Assembly (NCBI GenBank): GCA_050015095.1
Contig: JBEKCC010000003.1
Coordinates: forward strand, 62,001 to 126,000
Source of the DNA: MVRE01 sp015660965
GTDB lineage: Archaea; Halobacteriota; Methanomicrobia; Methanomicrobiales; Methanospirillaceae
DNA: 64,000 bases
Direction of reading: 5' to 3'
Part shown: positions 43,513-51,707 of the stretch, in pieces
Position numbering within the stretch: the stretch's first letter is position 1
Layout: every line of letters starts with the position of its first letter
Position numbers and translations under genes: made by a program
Notes under the pieces: model-generated
The model's input: only the letters and a program-made list of their open reading frames with translations
Databases searched by the model: none
What the model was told of the DNA's origin: nothing

Positions 43513-43767
43513 ATGGTCATGGTAAAGAAAAGGGATGGACGAACAGAACTATTCGTTCTTGAAAAGGTTGTCGTTAGTGCTGTAAAAACTGGAGCACCAA
43601 TTGACTATGCGAGAACTATCGCTAAAGATATTGAGAAGATTGCAAAAGATGGAATTACTACTCAAGACATAAAGGGGAAAGTTCTCTCTATGCTTAAAAC
43701 CAAGAACCCGGATTGGGAGAAGAATTGGTTAGTTTATGATAACGCAGTAAAAAAGCGGAAAACCTGA
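43513..43767 (+). CDS. Stand-alone ATP-cone domain protein
   Basis: The 84-residue protein consists of a single ATP-cone-like domain: VKKRDGRTELFVLEKVVVSA, then DIEKIAKDGITTQDIKGKV. ATP-cones bind ATP/dATP and normally regulate ribonucleotide reductase (NrdA/NrdD) or NrdR. Here no catalytic domain or zinc finger is attached. A TATA-like TTTATATAA lies at about 43470-43478. It may regulate in trans; this is an inference. Confidence 0.75.
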   Translation: MVMVKKRDGRTELFVLEKVVVSAVKTGAPIDYARTIAKDIEKIAKDGITTQDIKGKVLSMLKTKNPDWEKNWLVYDNAVKKRKT

Positions 43768-43903
43768 CTAACACTAAACAATTTGTCATGATGGTTAGAG
43801 AGAATATACTTGGATTAAAAAGAAGCAAATCGTATTATCAATAACCTTATCTTCTTTCTTCTCTGATTCCCTTTTTACAAGAAGTTACAAGAAGTTGTGT
43901 CCC

Positions 43904-44572
43904 ATGAAAGTGATTGGATTAAATGCAAGTCCCAAAGGTAAAGAGAGTAACACCCTAAAGCTTGTTAAAGCCGTATTGAAAGGTGCGGAGCAAGAAGGTG
44001 CACAAACCGAACTTGTGGATATCTACAAATTGAAAATCGATTTTTGTACTGCCTGTGGCACATGTTATGCAAAGGGGGAGTGCACTTTAATCGACGATTT
44101 CTCAGATCTTTTTGATAAAATGACGAATTCTGATGGAATCGTTCTTGGTGCACCTAACTATATTGATTCAGTACCAGCACCAATGAAAGCTGTTTTTGAT
44201 CGTGTTGCTGACGCCATTCACTGCCAGATGTTTACAGGAAAATACGGTTGTTCAGTCTGCACTGCAGGTGGCAGTGGTCAGGATGAGGTTGTAGGATACA
44301 TGAACCGTGTGCTTACCACACTTGGTGCAACTGTTGTTGGAGGAGTTGGCGTCGCTATTGGTAGGGATCCGCTCGCACTGCAAAAAACTGAGAAGCAAGC
44401 ATATGATCTTGGAATAAAATTAGCTCAGTCAATTCGTGGTGAGCACAAATATCCCGAACAGGATGAGATTCACAAGCAGAAACGGGAATATTTCTGCCAA
44501 CTTGTGAAGTATAATAAAGATAAATTTGCTCATGAATATGACTGGTATGTTCAGATGGGGTGGATGAAATAA
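43904..44572 (+). CDS. Iron-sulfur flavoprotein / NADPH-dependent FMN reductase family
   Basis: The start is the ATG at 43904 (MKVIGLNASPKGKESNT). The 222-residue protein has the flavodoxin-like FMN-binding loop NASPKGKESNT and the compact cysteine motif CTACGTCYAKGEC of Isf-type flavoproteins, which bind a 4Fe-4S cluster. GAPNYIDSVPAPMKAVFDR is the second FMN loop. It carries electrons between ferredoxin and unknown acceptors. Confidence 0.9.
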   Translation: MKVIGLNASPKGKESNTLKLVKAVLKGAEQEGAQTELVDIYKLKIDFCTACGTCYAKGECTLIDDFSDLFDKMTNSDGIVLGAPNYIDSVPAPMKAVFDRVADAIHCQMFTGKYGCSVCTAGGSGQDEVVGYMNRVLTTLGATVVGGVGVAIGRDPLALQKTEKQAYDLGIKLAQSIRGEHKYPEQDEIHKQKREYFCQLVKYNKDKFAHEYDWYVQMGWMK

Positions 44573-44636
44573 AGCAAATGAGAGTGATCGTTCAATAGAA
44601 GATCTAGATCAGCATATTAGATTTGGTTTGATTAAA

Positions 44637-45416
44637 ATGACTGAATTTACATTCAAGGAAATCGGGGAGCGCCTGTCATCAGCGTTCAGACTTACAGCAA
44701 GACCACTGGCTGTGTATGGGTCTGAAACCTTACCCATTGGAACAACCCACCTTTCGGATGTAAACCGATGCTTTGCCGTGTCTCTCTATCAGATGGCGAC
44801 AAAAAAAGATGTATCGGCTATCTATGTGAGTGCTGACTCACCTGAGGGGTGTTGTTTGGGGGGGCTCTACCATGTTGGGTTTATTCCCGTTCCAGAAGAC
44901 ATAAAATATTTTATTTCTACGGGAAGGAAGGATGTCCGTGGCGGGGCTGCAGAATTCCTGAAATCTAGTCCTGAAATGGTGGATAGATGTAACAAGGTAT
45001 CGGGCAAAATATCTCCACTGGGAAAGTATCTCATCATCCAAGCATGTGAAGCAGTACCTGATCACGATCCCGGCGTTCGTTCTATCTGTTGTTTTGGTTA
45101 TGGTGAACAGATTAGGAATATGGCGGCCCTTGTCCATTTTGACCGTGATGATCCATTCTCACCAGTGATTGTTCCATGGGGATCAGCATGTTCTACCTTC
45201 ATTACTTTTCCAGCAGGCATGGCAGAGAACACTCCGAAAAATACTGCCTTCATGGGACCGCAAGACCCAACCCAAAACTATATTCTTCCAGCTGAAATGA
45301 TGGCTTTGGGTATTCCTGTTGGAATAGTAAAAAAAATGGTAAAAAATCTTGATGCCTCATTTGTTGTTAGGAGACCCCAAGTAGCATTTCCTAATCGGAG
45401 AGAAAAATCAAAATAA
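44637..45416 (+). CDS. DUF169 family protein
   Basis: The start is the ATG at 44637 (MTEFTFKEIGERL), three codons inside a TTG-initiated frame. The 259-residue protein shows the DUF169 features: RPLAVYG, RCFAVSLYQMA (usually Cys-containing), GCCLGGLYHVGF, and the C-terminal PWGSACSTFITFP with GPQDPT. The family is widespread in methanogens and acetogens and has no established function. A second member is at 56285. It follows the flavoprotein by 64 bp. Confidence 0.83.
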   Translation: MTEFTFKEIGERLSSAFRLTARPLAVYGSETLPIGTTHLSDVNRCFAVSLYQMATKKDVSAIYVSADSPEGCCLGGLYHVGFIPVPEDIKYFISTGRKDVRGGAAEFLKSSPEMVDRCNKVSGKISPLGKYLIIQACEAVPDHDPGVRSICCFGYGEQIRNMAALVHFDRDDPFSPVIVPWGSACSTFITFPAGMAENTPKNTAFMGPQDPTQNYILPAEMMALGIPVGIVKKMVKNLDASFVVRRPQVAFPNRREKSK

Positions 45417-45486
45417 TAATTTTTTATTAATCAACTATTTATCGATCAATGATAATGGGCATTTCATCAAGCAATTTTGTCAAGAC

Positions 45487-45675
45487 TTATAGATTAATTT
45501 GAAAAATCGTTGAAATTGCTCCATAAAGAATTGCACCAGATATAAACCACCCTATAACAAAATAAATTCCGAACTTCAATTTTCCAAAATAATATCCAAT
45601 AATAAAACTTACAATAATATCTAAATAAACAGCAAGACCGGTAAAAACGTAAAGCGTCTGATTATAAACTATCAT
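45487..45675 (-). CDS. Small membrane protein
   Basis: The 62-residue frame encodes two hydrophobic segments (about 8-28 and 36-58) with aromatic residues. It has no recognised family and only weak start signals. It belongs to an A/T-rich run of small membrane genes (45.5-47.7 kb). Confidence rests mainly on its clean membrane-protein composition. Confidence 0.45.
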   Translation of the reverse strand: MIVYNQTLYVFTGLAVYLDIIVSFIIGYYFGKLKFGIYFVIGWFISGAILYGAISTIFQINL

Positions 45676-45800
45676 CGTAGTAAAATGAATAATGAGTATT
45701 AATTAATTTTCTGCATCTGCTTGCTGTCCTTTGGAAATCACAATACTGATGGATGCTCCTCGCATAATACTAAAATAGTTACTTATCTTAGTGAACAGTA

Positions 45801-46061
45801 ATGAACAAACAAGAAATGAATACCTTTTTTTTGGTTGGTGGGATTATATTCGTATTTATTGGTCTGAGCGCAGGATTTTTGTCAAATAGTTTTCAAACGG
45901 AACTTAAATCGTTTTTAATCGGATTTGTGATATCTATGGGTTTTTCTTTTATGATTATGAGCATTAGCTTTGAAAGTAATAATAAACAATTTCAAGAATT
46001 ACAAAAACAATACGAAAAAATTTGGGATTTATTGAATGAAAATCAACCACCTTTAAGATGA
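45801..46061 (+). CDS. Small two-helix membrane protein with C-terminal coiled coil
   Basis: The 86-residue protein has two hydrophobic segments (about 8-28 and 36-56) and then a polar helix (NNKQFQELQKQYEKIWDLLN) that looks like a short coiled coil. No family recognised. The ATG at 45801 is preceded by an A/T-rich promoter-like stretch. Confidence 0.55.
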   Translation: MNKQEMNTFFLVGGIIFVFIGLSAGFLSNSFQTELKSFLIGFVISMGFSFMIMSISFESNNKQFQELQKQYEKIWDLLNENQPPLR

Positions 46062-46101
46062 AACCGTGCATTCTAGGAGGAATTAACTTATCGGACACAT
46101 C

Positions 46102-46323
46102 TCAGGGTTGAAAATATAATCTCCTATACTCACGCCCAATACACATAAAATGTTGGTTTACCACTTGGCCATTACAGACGTAACATTGAGACTGATGCGG
46201 ATCGCAAGGTCGTATCTCATTGTGTGATGATAAACCGTGTATTCCATGATGGTGCGAATACGCGGTAACTGGGAAGATAAGCAACATCAGACAGATGACG
46301 ACAAATAAATATTTTATTTCCAT
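46102..46323 (-). CDS. Small exported Cys/His-rich protein
   Basis: The start is the ATG at 46323 (MEIKYLFVVICLML), after ATGGAGGCA; the frame extends five codons further. The 73-residue product has a signal peptide ending near TAYS, then a His-rich stretch (HHHGIHGLSSHNE) and four cysteines (RPCDPHQSQCYVCNGQ, MCIGRE). It could bind metal outside the cell. No family recognised. Confidence 0.6.
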   Translation of the reverse strand: MEIKYLFVVICLMLLIFPVTAYSHHHGIHGLSSHNEIRPCDPHQSQCYVCNGQVVNQHFMCIGREYRRLYFQP

Positions 46324-46388
46324 ATTGCCTCCATTCATTTACTAGGTAATATTAATTCTCTTCCAAAATATTCAAAAAAAAGGGAAAT

Positions 46389-46676
46389 TTAAAGATAAGT
46401 ATCTATTTTCCTCTTTTTCCCAGTAGATTTACCAAGACGTGATTCTGAATATTCAAAAAGTTTTTCAGTAATTTTTTTATCAATTTCCTTTAGAAGGTGG
46501 GCTTTGAAAAAGCCTCTGGACTCTTCATATCCCGATTCAATCCATTCTTTGAGAATTTCAAAGTTCTCTTCCTTCTCATGTCCTTTTAGTAAATCGTGTT
46601 TTTTTTGTGATAATTCCATTTGGTCAATACAATAATCGGTTATATCCAATGTTAGGATCGCTCTTTTTTCAGTCAT
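46389..46676 (-). CDS. Small helical protein, second gene of a coupled pair
   Basis: The 95-residue protein is charged and helical (ILKEWIESGYEESRGFFKAH; LLKEIDKKITEKLFEYSESR) with a basic tail (GKSTGKKRKIDTYL). Its ATG overlaps the stop of the preceding 41-residue gene (ATGA), which suggests translational coupling. The layout recalls toxin-antitoxin pairs, but I see no toxin motif. Confidence 0.55.
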   Translation of the reverse strand: MTEKRAILTLDITDYCIDQMELSQKKHDLLKGHEKEENFEILKEWIESGYEESRGFFKAHLLKEIDKKITEKLFEYSESRLGKSTGKKRKIDTYL

Positions 46677-46798
46677 GGTTTCTTTACCTTCATAAATGCT
46701 TCAAAAATATCTGGATTTTCCTCTAGCACTTCAACGAGTGCATTCTTGATTTCTTCCCGGGTATAACCCGAGGGATTCTTCGATGTGTTTTGTTCCAT
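46673..46798 (-). CDS. 41-residue protein, first gene of a coupled pair
   Basis: The frame from ATG at 46798 to TGA at 46673 encodes MEQNTSKNPSGYTREEIKNA followed by LVEVLEENPDIFEAFMKVKK and a final Pro. GGAACGTGAG lies just upstream as a ribosome site. The acidic helical C-terminal half (EEIKNALVEVLEENPDIFEA) resembles the tail helices of small antitoxins or transport regulators. It is coupled by a 4-bp overlap to the 95-residue gene. Confidence 0.5.
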   Translation of the reverse strand: MEQNTSKNPSGYTREEIKNALVEVLEENPDIFEAFMKVKKP

Positions 46799-47016
46799 AA
46801 TCTCACGTTCCTTTTCCTGTTTGCAGGCTAAAAGAGACTTCATCCAGTCCCTATATAAGCATTCTCGAAAACCACAATAAAGATTTGAATTTCAATTCCG
46901 AGCCTAAAATATACGTTGTATGAATACAACGGTTATCACAATATACATACAGTGAAAATATTGATACATGGTAACGCGCAACAAAACATATATTACTCAA
47001 TGTAATTATTTTTATT

Positions 47017-47310
47017 ATGTCAATTATTTCTTTTTTTAAAAAATATCATGAAAGAAATATGAATTATATTGATGATCCGAATGACCTAAAAGATAAGGGC
47101 TTTAAAATTATGTATTTTGGTGCATTCGTAATGGTTGTTGAAGTTTTTTACAGTATCTAGTTTACAAGTCATGATATTGGTATTCTTGAAAGAATTATTT
47201 TGTATTTTCAAAATATTGCACCTGGAGTTACTATATTTTGTCTAGGTTTTACCGTATATGCATTCGGAGTAACTATAACATTTTATCAAAAATCCATTAA
47301 AAAAGAATAA
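47017..47310 (+). pseudogene. Two-helix membrane protein interrupted by an in-frame TAG
   Basis: From ATG at 47017 the frame reads MSIISFFKKYHERNMNYIDD, a membrane segment (IMYFGAFVMVVEVFYSI) and then TAG at 47158-47160. It resumes without any frame change as FTSHDIGILERIILYFQNI and a second membrane segment (APGVTIFCLGFTVYAFGVTI) to a TAA at 47308. Both halves have membrane-protein composition. It is either a nonsense-mutated gene (CAG or TGG to TAG) or, less likely, a pyrrolysine-decoded gene; no pyl genes are in the window. The preceding 190 bases hold only promoter-like A/T-rich sequence. Confidence 0.55.
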
Positions 47311-47327
47311 AAAATAATACTAAACGC

Positions 47328-47645
47328 TCACGAATTATTTATCTTTAAGAGGATAATGTTCAACCAGAGTAACTTTCGATCAATATATTTTATATGATGA
47401 AACTGAGTGTGATGAGATACCCAGAATGTTGCGAGTATTAGAAACGAGATCGCATAGAGAATGACATCTGGAATTGAATTAATTAATATATCATGGGCAG
47501 ACATTTTTGCAAGAGTATTGATTGTAAAGGGATACCCGGCACCTAAAACAAGGAGAGTCATACCGAATGCAAAAATGCCATCTGTAAGAGATTCAATACG
47601 ACCCTTACCAAAGCCAACGCCAATGATCTCCGGACTTTTCTCCAT
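47328..47645 (-). pseudogene. Truncated TMEM175/DUF1211-like channel half
   Basis: The frame starts MEKSPEIIG and contains the TMEM175 signature RIESLTDGIFAFGMTLLVL, then two more membrane segments and FWVSHHTQFHHIKYIDRKLLWLN. Family members (prokaryotic potassium channels) are about 200 residues with six helices; here the frame stops at 105 residues after three, and no continuation was found before the convergent gene. It is probably truncated. Confidence 0.6.
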
Positions 47646-47894
47646 GTGTCCTTCTGTTTTTATCGTGAATAAGCATTCAATTTTTGAAATAATAAAACCA
47701 GGATACCCAAATGACCCGAATTCTTAACATTAATAAAAATTAGAGCATTTACGATGGGGGAAATCAAATGGCTATTCAAATTTTGTTTTTTTACATTACT
47801 TGAGTTTCTCTTCATATCTTGGCAAGACCCCATTACTAAATGCTGATATAAAATGACGAACATTGGATTGTAAGTCCCCTGTACGGTGATTGGA

Positions 47895-48431
47895 TTATTC
47901 GTACATTGGTCCCGGTTCCGTTGGTGGTAGAGGGGGCATATGATCGATGACATTTTGGCCCATCACAGATTTTAGAAATGCAACACCTCTATCTCCGACG
48001 CTGACGACTGCTTGGAGCGCCTCATCTAAATCCTTAATTGTGAAGCCAGGATGGAATGGATAAATATTTTTCAGGACAGTAAAACCGATAACTTGCCCAC
48101 TTTCAATGACCCGACTAAAACCTGTAAGTGGAGAGGTAAATACCTGAGTCAGGTCAAAAATAAATTTGTGGTCTTGATTTTTATAGAAATCATTTAGCAT
48201 TTTAATTGCGGCGTTGTCTGAAAGGGTGATCTGGAATGCGACAGTGAAATATTGGGAATCTTTTTGGTTTTCAAGAAGGATTGGAAAATTTCCGAATTTC
48301 AATAAAAATCCAAAAGTGTCTTTATCATCAATTTCCTGAGCAATTTCAACATCAACTGCGTTTAAATAATCCTTAAGCATCGCCTTTACTTCGTCTTTTG
48401 ATTTCAGAGTTGAGGTGGGTACATTCTCCAT
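47895..48431 (-). CDS. Hypothetical protein, possibly DUF2299/YbjN-like
   Basis: The 178-residue protein is soluble and alpha/beta: an N-terminal helix (KSKDEVKAMLKDYLNAV), a strand-rich part (FGFLLKFGNFPILLENQKDS, YFTVAFQITLS) and a C-terminal helix (IKDLDEALQAVVSVGDRG) before a Pro-rich tail. The pattern recalls archaeal YbjN/DUF2299 proteins, but I am not certain. The 250 bases downstream (47646-47894) hold no clear gene. Confidence 0.65.
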   Translation of the reverse strand: MENVPTSTLKSKDEVKAMLKDYLNAVDVEIAQEIDDKDTFGFLLKFGNFPILLENQKDSQYFTVAFQITLSDNAAIKMLNDFYKNQDHKFIFDLTQVFTSPLTGFSRVIESGQVIGFTVLKNIYPFHPGFTIKDLDEALQAVVSVGDRGVAFLKSVMGQNVIDHMPPLPPTEPGPMYE

Positions 48432-48511
48432 AATGGATGATAGGATATAGGGTTATTAAAAAGCATTCAACAGGTGTAAAAATGTCAGAGATTCGCTCAC
48501 AAAGAATCTGG

Positions 48512-49243
48512 TTAAATTTGAACTGTCATCCTCCGGAAAACTTGCGTGCTGATGCCAGTTATTAGAATACAAAGAACAACAAGTGAAACGATCTGTTGAA
48601 TGGGGAGAGCCCCTGTATTAACAGCACGTATTGCATCAATTGCAAAGCTGAGCGGATTGAGAGATGCAACAAACCGCAACCAAGACGGCATGACGCTGTA
48701 GGGCATCAAAGCGCTCGATGTGAAGAATAGCGGCATAGAAATCATCGCGTTTACGGCTGCATAGGAGTCGTGATCTTCGAGAAAGAGAGCAAGAGTTGTT
48801 GAGAATGCAGACAGTAGCATACCAAACAGGAATAGGATCAAGTACGTGAATCCATATTGGACTGGGCTATAAATTGTCGCACCAATAAGAACTGCGATGA
48901 CGAGAATAATAGTTGACTGGATTAGACCGCGAAGACTTGTAAAGAGTATTTTGCCGAAAAGGATATCCTCTCGCGGGGACGGGAGAGCAAGAAACTTATT
49001 GAGAAACCCAAGAATTTTATCAAACATCAGTAAAGTCCCACCAGATAGACCTGCAGAGAGCATTGTCATGACAAGTATTCCCGGGGTAATGAAGTCAAGA
49101 TAATTATCAGTAAATTTTATCGGTAGTGCGAGACCTACAAAAATAAGCCATGCGGCAGGCATCGCAAGCGAGGATACTACGTTGACTTTGCCCCTTATCC
49201 ACCGCAGGAGATCTCTCTCAATATAATAAACGACACCTCTCAT
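48512..49243 (-). CDS. ABC-2 transporter permease (DrrB-like)
   Basis: The 243-residue protein has six hydrophobic segments and the ABC-2 motif LPSPREDILFGKILFTSLRG, with FTSSALMPYSVMPSWLRFVASLNPLSF in two parts near the C-terminus. This is the drug/nodulation exporter family (DrrB/NodJ). Its ATG overlaps the stop of the upstream ATPase (ATGA). Confidence 0.92.
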   Translation of the reverse strand: MRGVVYYIERDLLRWIRGKVNVVSSLAMPAAWLIFVGLALPIKFTDNYLDFITPGILVMTMLSAGLSGGTLLMFDKILGFLNKFLALPSPREDILFGKILFTSLRGLIQSTIILVIAVLIGATIYSPVQYGFTYLILFLFGMLLSAFSTTLALFLEDHDSYAAVNAMISMPLFFTSSALMPYSVMPSWLRFVASLNPLSFAIDAIRAVNTGALPIQQIVSLVVLCILITGISTQVFRRMTVQI

Positions 49244-50196
49244 TTTCTCCTCCGCAACATGGTCCTGAATTTGGTTTGGTCGAACCCCATCGGCTCTTCA
49301 ACTTTGCCAACCGTGTGTAGGAAAACGTCGTCCAATGTGGGTTCACGCAGTGCAAGTGATCTTACTATAACCCCGGTTTTAGTGAAAGCGTCGGCGAGGT
49401 GGGGGAGTGCCTCACGACCTTTCTCTGTAAGAAATGATGCCTCGTTGTTTGAGAATGAGAATAGTTTGACTCCTTCGAGATCAGGATCTTTGAATTCTCC
49501 ATCTATACGTGCAGTTATTACATCATTACCCAAACGGGATTTTAATGTCTGGGGTGAATCAAGTGCAAGGAGTGTTCCTTTACTGATGATACCAACACGG
49601 TCGCAGAAACGGTCAGCTTCATCCATATAATGTGTGGTGACAAATATCGTCATACCACCCTTTTTCAGCGCCGTTATATGTTCCCAAATCGTCGACCGAG
49701 CGGCAACGTCGAGACCAAGAGTTGGTTCATCAAGGAAAAGTACTTCTGGTTCATGTACTAGGGCTTGAGCGAGTTCGAGCCGTCGACGCATTCCTCCTGA
49801 ATAGGTCTTGACAAGATCGTCGGCCCGATCTGTTAACTGCATCATTGCCAGCAATTCATCGATACGGTCTTTCGGATTTTTTATCCCGTAAAGTCTAGCG
49901 TATAGCAGAACATTTTCACGACCTGTGAGTTTGATGTCGACCGCCATGTCTTGAGGGACGTAACTCAAGGATCGTCTAACCTTTTCACCGTCTCTCACAA
50001 TATCATGTCCTGAAACAGTCGCTGAACCTTCTGTAGGTCGTAGGAGCGTGGTGAGCATCAGGACGGTTGTAGTTTTACCAGACCCATTAGGACCCAATAG
50101 CGCAAACACTTCTCTATCAACTGATAGAGTAAGCCGGTTAACTGCACGCAGTGTTCCATAATATCTGGTTAAATCACGGGTCTCAATTGCGTTCAT
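49240..50196 (-). CDS. ABC-2 transporter ATPase (DrrA-like)
   Basis: The 318-residue ATPase has Walker A GPNGSGKTT, signature YSGGMRRRLELAQAL, Walker B VLFLDEPTLGLD, H-loop VTTHYMDEAD and the C-terminal domain (DUF4162-like, LREPTLDDVFLHTVG) typical of DrrA. It works with the permease downstream as an exporter. It overlaps the end of truA by 14 bp, so the three genes may share a transcript. Confidence 0.94.
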   Translation of the reverse strand: MNAIETRDLTRYYGTLRAVNRLTLSVDREVFALLGPNGSGKTTTVLMLTTLLRPTEGSATVSGHDIVRDGEKVRRSLSYVPQDMAVDIKLTGRENVLLYARLYGIKNPKDRIDELLAMMQLTDRADDLVKTYSGGMRRRLELAQALVHEPEVLFLDEPTLGLDVAARSTIWEHITALKKGGMTIFVTTHYMDEADRFCDRVGIISKGTLLALDSPQTLKSRLGNDVITARIDGEFKDPDLEGVKLFSFSNNEASFLTEKGREALPHLADAFTKTGVIVRSLALREPTLDDVFLHTVGKVEEPMGFDQTKFRTMLRRRK

Positions 50197-50992
50197 CGTT
50201 ATTCCCAGAATTACCTAGAGCTGCACAAACCCGTTCCATCAGAGCGTGATGTCGACGCAGTTGGTCAAGATACATTACACTTCGGTCATCAGCTAGCATT
50301 GGTGTGAATGTAATTCCGCACTCTGTATCCCAGAGGATAAGGCCTTCAGCTGGTGCTGGTGGGATAGCATGTTCCACCTCGTGTTCAAGCAGTGCCGCAA
50401 TTGTTCCCTCATCCATCTGACCTGTTCCTATCTGCAAGAGAGCAGTTGCCATGCTCCGTACCTGATGCCAGAGGAAACTGTCTGCCGTTACTTCTAGGAA
50501 AACATACCCACGATCTTCTCCAAGCTTAATTGAAAGGATTGTTCGGTATGGATTTTTGTCTTTTACACGGGCGAAGTTGGTAAAGTTGTGGTTACCAGAG
50601 AATTGCCCAACTGCTCGAGTTATCTTATCGATATCTCCAGGAGGCGCTGCAAAATAATAGCGATAGGTGCGAGATCTTGCATCGTATCTCGGATGGAAAG
50701 TGACTGGAACATCAGCATATCCTGTACACCAGCAATCTGGTGGAAGCTGTATGTTCAGAGCTGAAAGAGCACGTTCAGGATATTCTGTCGAAAAAGCAAC
50801 AATCTGCCCCCTTGCATGAACACCACGGTCAGTACGTCCCGCTGACAAAAAACCCGCTTCTCGAAAATCCGCAAAAAGGTCGAGACGTCGACATGCAGCA
50901 ACAAATTCACCTTCGACTGTGCGGTGAGATGCCTGCATCTGGGAGCCAAAAAACCGTGTTCCGATATATGAAATACGAAATGCAAGCCTCAT
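50183..50992 (-). CDS. truA: tRNA pseudouridine synthase A
   Basis: The start is the ATG at 50992 (MRLAFRISYIGTRFFGSQMQ), overlapping the PHP gene stop by 4 bp. The 269-residue enzyme has the catalytic Asp in SAGRTDRGVHARGQ, the conserved YRYYF, HNFTNFARVKDKNPYRTI and FLWHQVRSMA. TruA makes pseudouridine at positions 38-40 of the tRNA anticodon arm. Confidence 0.95.
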   Translation of the reverse strand: MRLAFRISYIGTRFFGSQMQASHRTVEGEFVAACRRLDLFADFREAGFLSAGRTDRGVHARGQIVAFSTEYPERALSALNIQLPPDCWCTGYADVPVTFHPRYDARSRTYRYYFAAPPGDIDKITRAVGQFSGNHNFTNFARVKDKNPYRTILSIKLGEDRGYVFLEVTADSFLWHQVRSMATALLQIGTGQMDEGTIAALLEHEVEHAIPPAPAEGLILWDTECGITFTPMLADDRSVMYLDQLRRHHALMERVCAALGNSGNNDERN

Positions 50993-51666
50993 TTCAGACG
51001 CATGCGCCGTGTTAATCGTGCAATCTTTCTCCACGTACTTTTCAATGATTGCCGTGTATATGTTCGCAGCGGCGTCTTGCGTCCGCCGCTAGATACTTTC
51101 CCTTCTCTTATTGCCTGTAGGATTGCCGGGACAGTCGGTTCAGCATCAATAAACGTCCTGCCAAAACCCACAAAGCGAGCATTGTGAGCGTCGCTCCCAC
51201 CAACACAGGGTTTACCAAGGCGACGAGCAATTCGTGCAGCCTTCCGGTTCGCCGACCCAACAATATATCGGCTGTTGAACGCTTCAACGGCGTCAACGAT
51301 TACCATACCTACCTTTCCTTTCCTTGCAACTCCATGACGCCAAACATGGTAAGGATGGGGGAGAATGAGAACTGCACCAAGTCTGTGTGCGATTGCGACA
51401 GTGTCTCCCACATTGAGTCCAGATGGGATAAGTTCAGTGACTCCAAGGATAAGCAAATGTCCCTGTTTTGTGGAGACTTCTATCCCCGGAATAACAACTA
51501 CTGACGTTTTACAAGTGAGCGCTTTTTTTGCTCCGTCGATGGTATCGTGATCCGTGATCGCTATAGCGTCGAGACCAACCTCTTCAGCTCGTCGTAAGAT
51601 CTCTTCCACGCTACTCTCACCATCCTTTGAAAAATTGGTGTGAACGTGGAGATCGCAGGTCAGCAT
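50989..51666 (-). CDS. PHP-domain metal-dependent phosphoesterase
   Basis: The 225-residue protein has the PHP motifs DLHVHTNFSKDGESSVEEI, AITDHDTIDGA, LPHPYHVWRHG and GGSDAHNARFVG, which bind a metal cluster. Relatives hydrolyse nucleoside 3',5'-bisphosphates or short RNAs (RNase AM/YciV type). Divergent from the DHPS-like gene at 51708 and coupled to truA by a 4-bp overlap. Confidence 0.92.
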   Translation of the reverse strand: MLTCDLHVHTNFSKDGESSVEEILRRAEEVGLDAIAITDHDTIDGAKKALTCKTSVVVIPGIEVSTKQGHLLILGVTELIPSGLNVGDTVAIAHRLGAVLILPHPYHVWRHGVARKGKVGMVIVDAVEAFNSRYIVGSANRKAARIARRLGKPCVGGSDAHNARFVGFGRTFIDAEPTVPAILQAIREGKVSSGGRKTPLRTYTRQSLKSTWRKIARLTRRMRLK

Positions 51667-51707
51667 TAGATCATATCTTTTTTATCTATCGGATATTAAG
51701 GAAACTT

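Noticed and set aside
47017..47310. Pyrrolysine-containing protein
   Set aside because: Kept only as a remote alternative; no methylamine methyltransferase features and no pyl genes are visible.
50740..51015. Plus-strand 91-residue frame inside truA
   Set aside because: Antisense to a clearly coding truA with all family motifs.
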